Source: Salvelinus alpinus | Lineage: Eukaryota > Chordata > Actinopteri > Salmoniformes > Salmonidae | DNA: 64,000 nt | Reading direction: 5' to 3' | Assembly: GCF_045679555.1 (NCBI RefSeq) | Contig: NC_092094.1 | Coordinates: 10,534,319 to 10,598,318, forward strand | Position numbers and translations under genes: made by a program | Shown: positions 1 to 15,000 of the stretch, piece by piece | How positions within the stretch are numbered: position 1 is the first letter of the stretch | Layout: each line of letters opens with the position of its first letter | The notes under the pieces: model-generated | The model's database searches: none | The model's input: only the letters and a program-made list of their open reading frames with translations | What the model was told of the DNA's origin: nothing

Positions 1-3000
1 TATACTGGAGGATGGGGATGGGGATGTGGGCCAGTTACTATACTGGAGGGTTGAGATGGGGATGTGAGCCAGTTACTATACTGGAGGGTTGAGATGGGGA
101 TGTGAGCCAGTTACTATACTGGAGGATGGGGATGGGGATGTGGGCCAGTTACTATACTGGAAGGTTGAGATGGGGATGTGGGCCAGTTACTATACTGGAG
201 GGTTGAGATGGGGATGTGAGCCAGTTACTATACTCGAGGGTTGAGATGGGGATGTGAGCCAGTTACTATACTGGAGGATGGGGATGTGAGCCAGTTACTA
301 TACTAGAGGGTTGAGATGGGGATGTGAGCCAGTTACTATACTGGAGGGTTGAGATGGGGATGTGAACCAGTTACTATACTGGAGGATGGGGATGGGGATG
401 TGAGCCAGTTACTATACTGGAGGGTTGAGATGGGGATGTGAGCCAGTTACTATACTGGAGGGTTGAGATGGGGATGTGAGCCAGTTACTATACTGGAGGG
501 TTGAGATGGGGATGTGGACCAGTTACTATACTGGAGGATGGGGATGTGAGCCAGTTACTATACTGGAGGGTTGAGATGGGGATGTGAGCCAGTTACTATA
601 CTGGAGGGTTGAGATGGGGATGTGAGCCAGTTACTATACTGGAGGATGGGGATGTGAGCCAGTTACTATACTGGAGGGTTGAGATAGATATGTGAGCCAG
701 TTACTATACTGGAGGGTTGAGATGGGGATGTGAGCCAGTTACTATACTGGAGGGTTGAGATGGGGATGTGAGCCAGTTACTATCCTGGAGGGTTGAGATG
801 GGGATGTGAGCCAGTTACTATACTGGAGGGTTGAGATGGGGATGTGAGCCAGTTACTATACTGGAGGGTTGTAATGGGGATGTGGGCCAGTAACTACACT
901 GGAGGGATGAGATGGGGATATGGGCCAGTTACTATACTAGAGGGTTGAGCTGGAGATGTGAGCCAGTTACTATACTGGAGGGTTGAGATATGGATGTGAA
1001 CCAGTTACTATACTGGAGGGTTGAGATGTGGGCCAGTTACTATACTAGAGGGTTGAGTTGGGGATGTGAACCAGTTACTATACTGGAGGGTTGTGATATG
1101 GATGTGAACCAGTTACTATACTGGAGGGTTGAGATGGGGATGTGAGCCAGTTACTATACTGGAGGGTTGAGATGGTGATGTGGGCCAGTTACTATACTAG
1201 AGGATGGGGATGTGAGCCAGTTACTACACTGGAGGGTTGAGATGGTGATGTGGGCCAATTACTATACTAGAGGATGGGGATGTGAGCCAGTTACTATACT
1301 GGATGATGGGGATGTGGGCCAGTTACTATACTGAAGGGTTGAGATGGGGATGTGGGCCAGTTACTATACTAGAGGGTTGAGATGGTGATGTGGGCCAGTT
1401 ACTATACTGGAGGGTTGAGATGGGGATGTGAGCCAGTTACTATACTGGAGGGTTGAGATGGGGATGTGAGCCAGTTACTATAATGGAGGATGGGGATGTG
1501 AGCCAGTTACTATACTGGAGGGTTGAGATGGGGATGTGAGCCAGTTACTATACTGGAGGATGGGTATGTGAGCCAGTTACTATACTGGAGGGTTGAGATG
1601 AGGATGTGGGCCAGTTACTATACTGGAGGATTGAGATGGGGATGTGGGCCAGTTACTATACTGGAGGGTTGGGATGTGGGCCAGTTACTATACTGGAGGG
1701 TTGAGATGGGTATGTGGGCCAGTTACTATACTGGAGGGTTGAGATGGGGATGTGAGCCAGTTACTATACTGGAGGATGGGGATGGGGATGTGGGCCAGTT
1801 ACTATACTGGAGGGTTGAGATGGGGATGTGAGCCAGTTACTATACTGGAGGATGGGGATGGGGATGTGGGCCAGTTACTATACTGGAAGGTTGAGATGGG
1901 GATGTGGGCCAGTTACTATACTGGAGGGTTGAGATGGGGATGTGAGCCAGTTACTATACTCGAGGGTTGAGATGGGGATGTGAGCCAGTTACTATACTGG
2001 AGGATGGGGATGGGGATGTGAGCCAGTTACTATACTAGAGGGTTGAGATGGGGATGTGAGCCAGTTACTATACTGGAGGGTTGAGATGGGGATGTGAACC
2101 AGTTACTATACTGGAGGATGGGGATGGGGATGTGAGCCAGTTACTATACTGGAGGGTTGAGATGGGGATGTGAGCCAGTTACTATACTGGAGGGTTGAGA
2201 TGGGGATGTGAGCCAGTTACTATACTGGAGGGTTGAGATGGGGATGTGGACCAGTTACTATACTGGAGGATGGGGATGTGAGCCAGTTACTATACTGGAG
2301 GGTTGAGATGGGGATGTGAGCCAGTTACTATACTGGAGGGTTGAGATGGGGATGTGAGCCAGTTACTATACTGGAGGATGGGGATGTGAGCCAGTTACTA
2401 TACTGGAGGGTTGAGATAGATATGTGAGCCAGTTACTATACTGGAGGGTTGAGATGGGGATGTGAGCCAGTTACTATACTGGAGGGTTGAGATGGGGATG
2501 TGAGCCAGTTACTATCCTGGAGGGTTGAGATGGGGATGTGAGCCAGTTACTATACTGGAGGGTTGAGATGGGGATGTGAGCCAGTTACTATACTGGAGGG
2601 TTGTAATGGGGATGTGGGCCAGTTACTATACTGGAGGGTTGGGATGTGGGCCAGTTACTATACTGGAGGGTTGAGATGGGGATGTGAGCCAGTTACTATA
2701 CTGGAGGGTTGAGATGGGGATGTGGGCCAGTTACTATACTGGAGGGTTGAGATGGGGATGTGAGCCAGTTACTATACTGGAGGATGGGGATGTGAGCCAG
2801 TTACTATACTGGAGGGTTGAGATGGGGATGTGAGCCAGTTACTATACTGGAGGATGGGGATGGGGATGTGGGCCAGTTACTATACTGGAGGGTTGAGATG
2901 GGGATGTGAGCCAGTTACTATACTGGAGGGTTGAGATGGGGATGTGAGCCAGTTACTATACTGGAGGATGGGGATGGGGATGTGGGCCAGTTACTATACT

Positions 3001-6000
3001 GGAAGGTTGAGATGGGGATGTGGGCCAGTTACTATACTGGAGGGTTGAGATGGGGATGTGAGCCAGTTACTATACTCGAGGGTTGAGATGGGGATGTGAG
3101 CCAGTTACTATACTGGAGGATGGGGATGTGAGCCAGTTACTATACTAGAGGGTTGAGATGGGGATGTGAGCCAGTTACTATACTGGAGGGTTGAGATGGG
3201 GATGTGAACCAGTTACTATACTGGAGGATGGGGATGGGGATGTGAGCCAGTTACTATACTGGAGGGTTGAGATGGGGATGTGAGCCAGTTACTATACTGG
3301 AGGGTTGAGATGGGGATGTGAGCCAGTTACTATACTGGAGGGTTGAGATGGGGATGTGGACCAGTTACTATACTGGAGGATGGGGATGTGAGCCAGTTAC
3401 TATACTGGAGGGTTGAGATGGGGATGTGAGCCAGTTACTATACTGGAGGGTTGAGATGGGGATGTGAGCCAGTTACTATACTGGAGGATGGGGATGTGAG
3501 CCAGTTACTATACTGGAGGGTTGAGATAGATATGTGAGCCAGTTACTATACTGGAGGGTTGAGATGGGGATGTGAGCCAGTTACTATACTGGAGGGTTGA
3601 GATGGGGATGTGAGCCAGTTACTATCCTGGAGGGTTGAGATGGGGATGTGAGCCAGTTACTATACTGGAGGGTTGAGATGGGGATGTGGGCCAGTTACTA
3701 TACTAGAGGGTTGAGATGGGGATGTGGGCCAGTTACTATACTAGAGGGTTGAGATGGGGGCCAGTTACTATACTAGAGGATGGGGATGTGAGCCAGTTAC
3801 TATACTGGAGGGTTGAGATGGGGATGTGGGCCAGTTACTATACTAGAGGGTTGAGATGGGGGCCAGTTACCATACTGGAGGATGGGGATGTGAGCCAGTT
3901 ACTATACTGGAGGGTTGGGATGTGGGCCAGTTACTATACTGGAGGGTTGAGATGGGGATGTGGGCCAGTTACTATACTGGAGGATGGGGATGGGGATGTG
4001 GGCCAGTTACTATACTGGAGGGTTGAGATGGGGATGTGAGCCAGTTACTATACTGGAGGATGGGGATGTGAGCCAGTTACTATACTGGAGGGTTGAGATG
4101 GGCATGTGGGCCAGTTACTATACTAGAGGGTTGAGATGGGGATGTGGGCCAGTTACAATACTAGAGGGTTGAGATGGGGGCCAGTTACTATACTAGAGGA
4201 TGGGGATGTGAGCCAGTTACTATACTGGAGGGTTGAGATGGGGATGTGGGCCAGTTACTATACTAGAGGGTTGAGATGGGGGCCAGTTACTATCCTACAG
4301 GATGGGGATGTGAGCCAGTTACTACACTGGAGGGTTGAGATGGGGATGTGGGCCAGTTACTATACTGGAGGATGGGGATGGGGATGTGGGCCAGTTACTA
4401 TACTGGAGGGTTGAGATGGGGATGTGAGCCAGTTACTATACTGGAGGGTTGGGATGTGGGCCAGTTACTATACTGGAGGGTTGAGATGGGTATGTGGGCC
4501 AGTTACTATACTAGAGGGTTGAGATGGGGATGTGGGCCAGTTACTATACTAGAGGGTTGAGATGGGGATGTGGGCCAGTTACTATACTAGAGGGTTGAGA
4601 TGGGCATGTGGGCCAGTTACTATACTAGAGGGTTGAGATGGGGATGTGGGCCAGTTACTATACTAGAGGGTTGAGATGGGGGCCAGTTACTATACTAGAG
4701 GATGGGGATGTGAGCCAGTTACTATACTGGAGGGTTGAGATGGGGATGTGGGCCAGTTACTATACTGGAGGGTTGAGATGGGGATGTGGGCCAGTTACTA
4801 TACTGGAGGGTTGAGATGGGGATGTGAGCCAGTTACTATACTGGAGGATGGGGATGTGAGCCAGTTACTATACTGGAGGATGGGGATGTGAAGCAGTTAC
4901 AATACTGGAGGATGGGGATGTGAGCCAGTTACTATACTGGAGGGTTGAGATGGGGATGTGAGCCAGTTACTATACTGGAGGGTTGGGATGTGGGCCAGTT
5001 ACTATACTGGAGGGTTGAGATGGGTATGTGGGCCAGTTACTATACTAGAGGGTTGAGATGAGGATGTGGGCCAGTTACTATACTAGAGGGTTGAGATGAG
5101 GATGTGGGCCAGTTACTATACTGGAGGGTTGGGATGTGGGCCAGTTACTATACTGGAGGGTTGAGATGGGGATGTGAGCCAGTTACTATACTGGAGGGTT
5201 GAGATGGGGATGTGGGCCAGTTACTATACTGGAGGGTTGAGATGGGGATGTGAGCCAGTTACTATACTGGAGGATGGGGATGTGAGCCAGTTACTATACT
5301 GGAGGGTTGAGATGGGGATGTGAGCCAGTTACTATACTGGAGGATGGGGATGGGGATGTGGGCCAGTTACTATACTGGAGGGTTGAGATGGGGATGTGAG
5401 CCAGTTACTATACTGGAGGGTTGAGATGGGGATGTGAGCCAGTTACTATACTGGAGGATGGGGATGGGGATGTGGGCCAGTTACTATACTGGAAGGTTGA
5501 GATGGGGATGTGGGCCAGTTACTATACTGGAGGGTTGAGATGGGGATGTGAGCCAGTTACTATACTCGAGGGTTGAGATGGGGATGTGAGCCAGTTACTA
5601 TACTGGAGGATGGGGATGGGGATGTGAGCCAGTTACTATACTAGAGGGTTGAGATGGGGATGTGGGCCAGTTACTATACTGGAGGGTTGAGATGGGGATG
5701 TGGGCCAGTTACTATACTGGAGGGTTGAGATGGGGATGTGAGCCAGTTACTATACTGGAGGATGGGGATGTGAGCCAGTTACTATACTGGTGGATGGGGA
5801 TGTGAAGCAGTTACAATACTGGAGGATGGGGATGTGAGCCAGTTACTATACTGGAGGGTTGAGATGGGGATGTGAGCCAGTTACTATACTGGAGGGTTGG
5901 GATGTGGGCCAGTTACTATACTGGAGGGTTGAGATGGGTATGTGGGCCAGTTACTATACTAGAGGGTTGAGATGAGGATGTGGGCCAGTTACTATACTAG

Positions 6001-9000
6001 AGGGTTGAGATGAGGATGTGGGCCAGTTACTATACTGGAGGGTTGGGATGTGGGCCAGTTACTATACTGGAGGGTTGAGATGGGGATGTGAGCCAGTTAC
6101 TATACTGGAGGGTTGAGATGGGGATGTGGGCCAGTTACTATACTGGAGGGTTGAGATGGGGATGTGAGCCAGTTACTATACTGGAGGATGGGGATGTGAG
6201 CCAGTTACTATACTGGAGGGTTGAGATGGGGATGTGAGCCAGTTACTATACTGGAGGATGGGGATGGGGATGTGGGCCAGTTACTATACTGGAGGGTTGA
6301 GATGGGGATGTGAGCCAGTTACTATACTGGAGGGTTGAGATGGGGATGTGAGCCAGTTACTATACTGGAGGATGGGGATGGGGATGTGGGCCAGTTACTA
6401 TACTGGAAGGTTGAGATGGGGATGTGGGCCAGTTACTATACTGGAGGGTTGAGATGGGGATGTGAGCCAGTTACTATACTCGAGGGTTGAGATGGGGATG
6501 TGAGCCAGTTACTATACTGGAGGATGGGGATGGGGATGTGAGCCAGTTACTATACTAGAGGGTTGAGATGGGGATGTGAGCCAGTTACTATACTGGAGGG
6601 TTGAGATGGGGATGTGAACCAGTTACTATACTGGAGGATGGGGATGGGGATGTGAGCCAGTTACTATACTGGAGGGTTGAGATGGGGATGTGAGCCAGTT
6701 ACTATACTGGAGGGTTGAGATGGGGATGTGAGCCAGTTACTATACTGGAGGGTTGAGATGGGGATGTGGACCAGTTACTATACTGGAGGATGGGGATGTG
6801 AGCCAGTTACTATACTGGAGGGTTGAGATGGGGATGTGAGCCAGTTACTATACTGGAGGGTTGAGATGGGGATGTGAGCCAGTTACTATACTGGAGGATG
6901 GGGATGTGAGCCAGTTACTATACTGGAGGGTTGAGATAGATATGTGAGCCAGTTACTATACTGGAGGGTTGAGATGGGGATGTGAGCCAGTTACTATACT
7001 GGAGGGTTGAGATGGGGATGTGAGCCAGTTACTATCCTGGAGGGTTGAGATGGGGATGTGAGCCAGTTACTATACTGGAGGGTTGAGATGGGGATGTGAG
7101 CCAGTTACTATACTGGAGGGTTGTAATGGGGATGTGGGCCAGTTACTATACTGGAGGGTTGGGATGTGGGCCAGTTACTATACTGGAGGGTTGAGATGGG
7201 GATGTGAGCCAGTTACTATACTGGAGGGTTGAGATGGGGATGTGGGCCAGTTACTATACTGGAGGGTTGAGATGGGGATGTGAGCCAGTTACTATACTGG
7301 AGGATGGGGATGTGAGCCAGTTACTATACTGGAGGGTTGAGATGGGGATGTGAGCCAGTTACTATACTGGAGGATGGGGATGGGGATGTGGGCCAGTTAC
7401 TATACTGGAGGGTTGAGATGGGGATGTGAGCCAGTTACTATACTGGAGGGTTGAGATGGGGATGTGAGCCAGTTACTATACTGGAGGATGGGGATGGGGA
7501 TGTGGGCCAGTTACTATACTGGAAGGTTGAGATGGGGATGTGGGCCAGTTACTATACTGGAGGGTTGAGATGGGGATGTGAGCCAGTTACTATACTCGAG
7601 GGTTGAGATGGGGATGTGAGCCAGTTACTATACTGGAGGATGGGGATGTGAGCCAGTTACTATACTAGAGGGTTGAGATGGGGATGTGAGCCAGTTACTA
7701 TACTGGAGGGTTGAGATGGGGATGTGAACCAGTTACTATACTGGAGGATGGGGATGGGGATGTGAGCCAGTTACTATACTGGAGGGTTGAGATGGGGATG
7801 TGAGCCAGTTACTATACTGGAGGGTTGAGATGGGGATGTGAGCCAGTTACTATACTGGAGGGTTGAGATGGGGATGTGGACCAGTTACTATACTGGAGGA
7901 TGGGGATGTGAGCCAGTTACTATACTGGAGGGTTGAGATGGGGATGTGAGCCAGTTACTATACTGGAGGGTTGAGATGGGGATGTGAGCCAGTTACTATA
8001 CTGGAGGATGGGGATGTGAGCCAGTTACTATACTGGAGGGTTGAGATAGATATGTGAGCCAGTTACTATACTGGAGGGTTGAGATGGGGATGTGAGCCAG
8101 TTACTATACTGGAGGGTTGAGATGGGGATGTGAGCCAGTTACTATCCTGGAGGGTTGAGATGGGGATGTGAGCCAGTTACTATACTGGAGGGTTGAGATG
8201 GGGATGTGAGCCAGTTACTATACTGGAGGGTTGTAATGGGGATGTGGGCCAGTAACTACACTGGAGGGATGAGATGGGGATATGGGCCAGTTACTATACT
8301 AGAGGGTTGAGCTGGAGATGTGAGCCAGTTACTATACTGGAGGGTTGAGATATGGATGTGAACCAGTTACTATACTGGAGGGTTGAGATGTGGGCCAGTT
8401 ACTATACTAGAGGGTTGAGTTGGGGATGTGAACCAGTTACTATACTGGAGGGTTGTGATATGGATGTGAACCAGTTACTATACTGGAGGGTTGAGATGGG
8501 GATGTGAGCCAGTTACTATACTGGAGGGTTGAGATGGTGATGTGGGCCAGTTACTATACTAGAGGATGGGGATGTGAGCCAGTTACTACACTGGAGGGTT
8601 GAGATGGTGATGTGGGCCAATTACTATACTAGAGGATGGGGATGTGAGCCAGTTACTATACTGGATGATGGGGATGTGGGCCAGTTACTATACTGAAGGG
8701 TTGAGATGGGGATGTGGGCCAGTTACTATACTAGAGGGTTGAGATGGTGATGTGGGCCAGTTACTATACTGGAGGGTTGAGATGGGGATGTGAGCCAGTT
8801 ACTATACTGGAGGGTTGAGATGGGGATGTGAGCCAGTTACTATAATGGAGGATGGGGATGTGAGCCAGTTACTATACTGGAGGGTTGAGATGGGGATGTG
8901 AGCCAGTTACTATACTGGAGGATGGGTATGTGAGCCAGTTACTATACTGGAGGGTTGAGATGAGGATGTGGGCCAGTTACTATACTGGAGGATTGAGATG

Positions 9001-11040
9001 GGGATGTGGGCCAGTTACTATACTGGAGGGTTGGGATGTGGGCCAGTTACTATACTGGAGGGTTGAGATGGGTATGTGGGCCAGTTACTATACTGGAGGG
9101 TTGAGATGGGGATGTGAGCCAGTTACTATACTGGAGGATGGGGATGGGGATGTGGGCCAGTTACTATACTGGAGGGTTGAGATGGGGATGTGAGCCAGTT
9201 ACTATACTGGAGGATGGGGATGGGGATGTGGGCCAGTTACTATACTGGAAGGTTGAGATGGGGATGTGGGCCAGTTACTATACTGGAGGGTTGAGATGGG
9301 GATGTGAGCCAGTTACTATACTCGAGGGTTGAGATGGGGATGTGAGCCAGTTACTATACTGGAGGATGGGGATGGGGATGTGAGCCAGTTACTATACTAG
9401 AGGGTTGAGATGGGGATGTGAGCCAGTTACTATACTGGAGGGTTGAGATGGGGATGTGAACCAGTTACTATACTGGAGGATGGGGATGGGGATGTGAGCC
9501 AGTTACTATACTGGAGGGTTGAGATGGGGATGTGAGCCAGTTACTATACTGGAGGGTTGAGATGGGGATGTGAGCCAGTTACTATACTGGAGGGTTGAGA
9601 TGGGGATGTGGACCAGTTACTATACTGGAGGATGGGGATGTGAGCCAGTTACTATACTGGAGGGTTGAGATGGGGATGTGAGCCAGTTACTATACTGGAG
9701 GGTTGAGATGGGGATGTGAGCCAGTTACTATACTGGAGGATGGGGATGTGAGCCAGTTACTATACTGGAGGGTTGAGATAGATATGTGAGCCAGTTACTA
9801 TACTGGAGGGTTGAGATGGGGATGTGAGCCAGTTACTATACTGGAGGGTTGAGATGGGGATGTGAGCCAGTTACTATCCTGGAGGGTTGAGATGGGGATG
9901 TGAGCCAGTTACTATACTGGAGGGTTGAGATGGGGATGTGAGCCAGTTACTATACTGGAGGGTTGTAATGGGGATGTGGGCCAGTTACTATACTGGAGGG
10001 TTGGGATGTGGGCCAGTTACTATACTGGAGGGTTGAGATGGGGATGTGAGCCAGTTACTATACTGGAGGGTTGAGATGGGGATGTGGGCCAGTTACTATA
10101 CTGGAGGGTTGAGATGGGGATGTGAGCCAGTTACTATACTGGAGGATGGGGATGTGAGCCAGTTACTATACTGGAGGGTTGAGATGGGGATGTGAGCCAG
10201 TTACTATACTGGAGGATGGGGATGGGGATGTGGGCCAGTTACTATACTGGAGGGTTGAGATGGGGATGTGAGCCAGTTACTATACTGGAGGGTTGAGATG
10301 GGGATGTGAGCCAGTTACTATACTGGAGGATGGGGATGGGGATGTGGGCCAGTTACTATACTGGAAGGTTGAGATGGGGATGTGGGCCAGTTACTATACT
10401 GGAGGGTTGAGATGGGGATGTGAGCCAGTTACTATACTCGAGGGTTGAGATGGGGATGTGAGCCAGTTACTATACTGGAGGATGGGGATGTGAGCCAGTT
10501 ACTATACTAGAGGGTTGAGATGGGGATGTGAGCCAGTTACTATACTGGAGGGTTGAGATGGGGATGTGAACCAGTTACTATACTGGAGGATGGGGATGGG
10601 GATGTGAGCCAGTTACTATACTGGAGGGTTGAGATGGGGATGTGAGCCAGTTACTATACTGGAGGGTTGAGATGGGGATGTGAGCCAGTTACTATACTGG
10701 AGGGTTGAGATGGGGATGTGGACCAGTTACTATACTGGAGGATGGGGATGTGAGCCAGTTACTATACTGGAGGGTTGAGATGGGGATGTGAGCCAGTTAC
10801 TATACTGGAGGGTTGAGATGGGGATGTGAGCCAGTTACTATACTGGAGGATGGGGATGTGAGCCAGTTACTATACTGGAGGGTTGAGATAGATATGTGAG
10901 CCAGTTACTATACTGGAGGGTTGAGATGGGGATGTGAGCCAGTTACTATACTGGAGGGTTGAGATGGGGATGTGAGCCAGTTACTATCCTGGAGGGTTGA
11001 GATGGGGATGTGAGCCAGTTACTATACTGGAGGGTTGAGA
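1..11040. repeat. higher-order block repeated at 7362-bp offset
   Basis: Unit variants from 1 to about 3680 reappear in the same order 7362 bp later, from 7363 to about 11040. Checked markers are the ttgtaatgg units at 869/8231 and at 2601/9963, and the runs at 1523-1970 and 8885-9332, which encode identical peptides. A related internal copy lies at 4520-bp offset (2601 against 7121). The edges are approximate because every unit resembles every other. Confidence 0.8.
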
Positions 11041-12099
11041 TGGGGATGTGAGCCAGTTACTATACTGGAGGGTTGTAATGGGGATGTGGGCCAGTAACTA
11101 CACTGGAGGGTTGAGATGGGGATATGGGCCAGTTACTATACTAGAGGGTTGAGCTGGAGATGTGAGCCAGTTACTATACTGGAGGGTTGAGATATGGATG
11201 TGAACCAGTTACTATACTGGAGGGTTGAGATGTGGGCCAGTTACTATACTAGAGGGTTGAGTTGGGGATGTGAACCAGTTACTATACTGGAGGGTTGTGA
11301 TATGGATGTGAACCAGTTACTATACTGGAGGGTTGAGATGGGGATGTGAGCCAGTTACTATACTGGAGGGTTGAGATGGTGATGTGGGCCAGTTACTATA
11401 CTAGAGGATGGGGATGTGAGCCAGTTACTACACTGGAGGGTTGAGATGGTGATGTGGGCCAATTACTATACTAGAGGATGGGGATGTGAGCCAGTTACTA
11501 TACTGGATGATGGGGATGTGGGCCAGTTACTATACTGAAGGGTTGAGATGGGGATGTGGGCCAGTTACTATACTAGAGGGTTGAGATGGTGATGTGGGCC
11601 AGTTACTATACTGGAGGGTTGAGATGGGGATGTGAGCCAGTTACTATACTGGAGGGTTGAGATGGGGATGTGAGCCAGTTACTATAATGGAGGATGGGGA
11701 TGTGAGCCAGTTACTATACTGGAGGGTTGAGATGGGGATGTGAGCCAGTTACTATACTGGAGGATGGGTATGTGAGCCAGTTACTATACTGGAGGGTTGA
11801 GATGAGGATGTGGGCCAGTTACTATACTGGAGGATTGAGATGGGGATGTGGGCCAGTTACTATACTGGAGGGTTGGGATGTGGGCCAGTTACTATACTGG
11901 AGGGTTGAGATGGGTATGTGGGCCAGTTACTATACTAGAGGGTTGAGATGGAGATGTTAGCCAGTTACCATACTGGAGGATGGGGATGTGAGCCAGTTCC
12001 TATACTGGAGGGTTGGGATGTGGGCCAGTTACTATACTGGAGGGTTGGGATGTGGGCCAGTTACTATACTGGAGGGTTGAGATGGGTATGTGGGCCAGT

Positions 12100-15000
12100 T
12101 ACTATACTAGAGGGTTGAGATGAGGATGTGGGCCAGTTACTATACTGGAGGATTGAGATTTGGATGTGGGCCAGTTACTATACTGGAGGGTTGGGATGTG
12201 GGCCAGTTACTATACTGGAGGGTTGAGATGGGGATGTGAGCCAGTTACTATACTGGAGGGTTGAGATGGGGATGTGGGCCAGTTACTATACTGGAGGGTT
12301 GAGATGGGGATGTGAGCCAGTTACTATACTGGAGGATGGGGATGTGAGCCAGTTACTATACTGGAGGGTTGAGATGGGGATGTGAGCCAGTTACTATACT
12401 GGAGGATGGGGATGGGGATGTGGGCCAGTTACTATACTGGAGGGTTGAGATGGGGATGTGAGCCAGTTACTATACTGGAGGGTTGAGATGGGGATGTGAG
12501 CCAGTTACTATACTGGAGGATGGGGATGGGGATGTGGGCCAGTTACTATACTGGAAGGTTGAGATGGGGATGTGGGCCAGTTACTATACTGGAGGGTTGA
12601 GATGGGGATGTGAGCCAGTTACTATACTCGAGGGTTGAGATGGGGATGTGAGCCAGTTACTATACTGGAGGATGGGGATGGGGATGTGAGCCAGTTACTA
12701 TACTAGAGGGTTGAGATGGGGATGTGAGCCAGTTACTATACTGGAGGGTTGAGATGGGGATGTGAACCAGTTACTATACTGGAGGATGGGGATGGGGATG
12801 TGAGCCAGTTACTATACTGGAGGGTTGAGATGGGGATGTGAGCCAGTTACTATACTGGAGGGTTGAGATGGGGATGTGAGCCAGTCACTATACTGGAGGG
12901 TTGAGATGGGGATGTGGACCAGTTACTATACTGGAGGATGGGGATGTGAGCCAGTTACTATACTGGAGGGTTGAGATGGGGATGTGAGCCAGTTACTATA
13001 CTGGAGGGTTGAGATGGGGATGTGAGCCAGTTACTATACTGGAGGGTTGTAATGGGGATGTGGGCCAGTAACTACACTGGAGGGTTGAGATGGGGATATG
13101 GGCCAGTTACTATACTAGAGGGTTGAGCTGGAGATGTGAGCCAGTTACTATACTGGAGGGTTGAGATATGGATGTGAACCAGTTACTATACTGGAGGGTT
13201 GAGATGTGGGCCAGTTACTATACTAGAGGGTTGAGTTGGGGATGTGAACCAGTTACTATACTGGAGGGTTGTGATATGGATGTGAACCAGTTACTATACT
13301 GGAGGGTTGAGATGGGGATGTGAGCCAGTTACTATACTGGAGGGTTGAGATGGTGATGTGGGCCAGTTACTATACTAGAGGATGGGGATGTGAGCCAGTT
13401 ACTACACTGGAGGGTTGAGATGGTGATGTGGGCCAATTACTATACTAGAGGATGGGGATGTGAGCCAGTTACTATACTGGAGGATGGGGATGTGGGCCAG
13501 TTACTATACTGAAGGGTTGAGATGGGGATGTGGGCCAGTTACTATACTAGAGGGTTGAGATGGTGATGTGGGCCAGTTACTATACTGGAGGGTTGAGATG
13601 GGGATGTGAGCCAGTTACTATACTGGAGGGTTGAGATGGGGATGTGAGCCAGTTACTATACTGGAGGGTTGAGATGGGGATGTGAGCCAGTTACTATACT
13701 GGATGGTTGGGATGTGGGCCAGTTACTATACTGGAGGATTGAGATGTGCATGTGGGCCAGTTACTATACTAGAGGGTTGAGATGGGGGCCAGTTACTATA
13801 CTAGAGGATGGGGATGTGGGCCAGTTACTACACTGGAGGGTTGAGATGGGGATGTGAGCCAGTTACTATACTGGAGGATGGGGATGTGAGCCAGTTACTA
13901 TACTGGAGGGTTGAGATGGGGATGTGGGCCAGTTACTATACTAGAGGGTTGAGATGGGGATGTGGGCCAGTTACTATACTAGAGGGTTGAGATGGGGGCC
14001 AGTTACTATACTAGAGGATGAGGATGTGAGCCAGTTACTATACTGAAGGGTTGAGATGGGGATGTGGGCCAGTTATTATACTAGAGGGTTGAGATGGTGA
14101 TGTGGGCCAGTTACTATACTGGAGGGTTGAGATGGGGATGTGAGCCAGTTACTATACTGGAGGGTTGAGATGGGGACGTGAGCCAGTTACTATACTGGAG
14201 GATGGGGATGTGAGCCAGTTACTATACTGGAGGGTTGAGATGGGGATGTGGGCCAGTTACTATACTAGAGGGTTGAGATGGGGATGTGGGCCAGTTACTA
14301 TACTAGAGGGTTGAGATGGGGGCCAGTTACTATACTAGAGGATGGGGATGTGAGCCAGTTACTATACTGGATGGTTGAGATGGGGATGTGGGCCAGTTAC
14401 TATACTAGAGGGTTGAGATGGGGGCCAGTTACTATACTACAGGATGGGGATGTGAGCCAGTTACTACACTGGAGGGTTGAGATGGGGATGTGGGCCAGTT
14501 ACTATTCTGGAGGATGGGGATGGGGATGTGGGCCAGTTACTATACTGGAGGGTTGAGATGGGGATGTGAGCCAGTTACTATACTGGAGGATGGGGATGTG
14601 AGCCAGTTACTATACTGGAGGGTTGAGATGGGCATGTGGGCCAGTTACTATACTAGAGGGTTGAGATAGGGATGTGGGCCAGTTACTATACTAGAGGGTT
14701 GAGATGGGGATGTGGGCCAGTTACTATACTAGAGGGTTGAGATGGGGATGTGGGCCAGTTACTATACTAGAGGGTTGAGATGGGCATGTGGGCCAGTTAC
14801 TATACTAGAGGGTTGAGATGGTGATGTGGGCCAGTTACTATACTGGAGGGTTGAGATGGGTATGTGGGCCAGTTACTATACTAGAGGGTTGAGATGAGGA
14901 TGTGGGCCAGTTACTATACTGGAGGATTGAGATTTGGATGTGGGCCAGTTACTATACTGGAGGGTTGGGATGTGGGCCAGTTACTATACTGGAGGGTTGA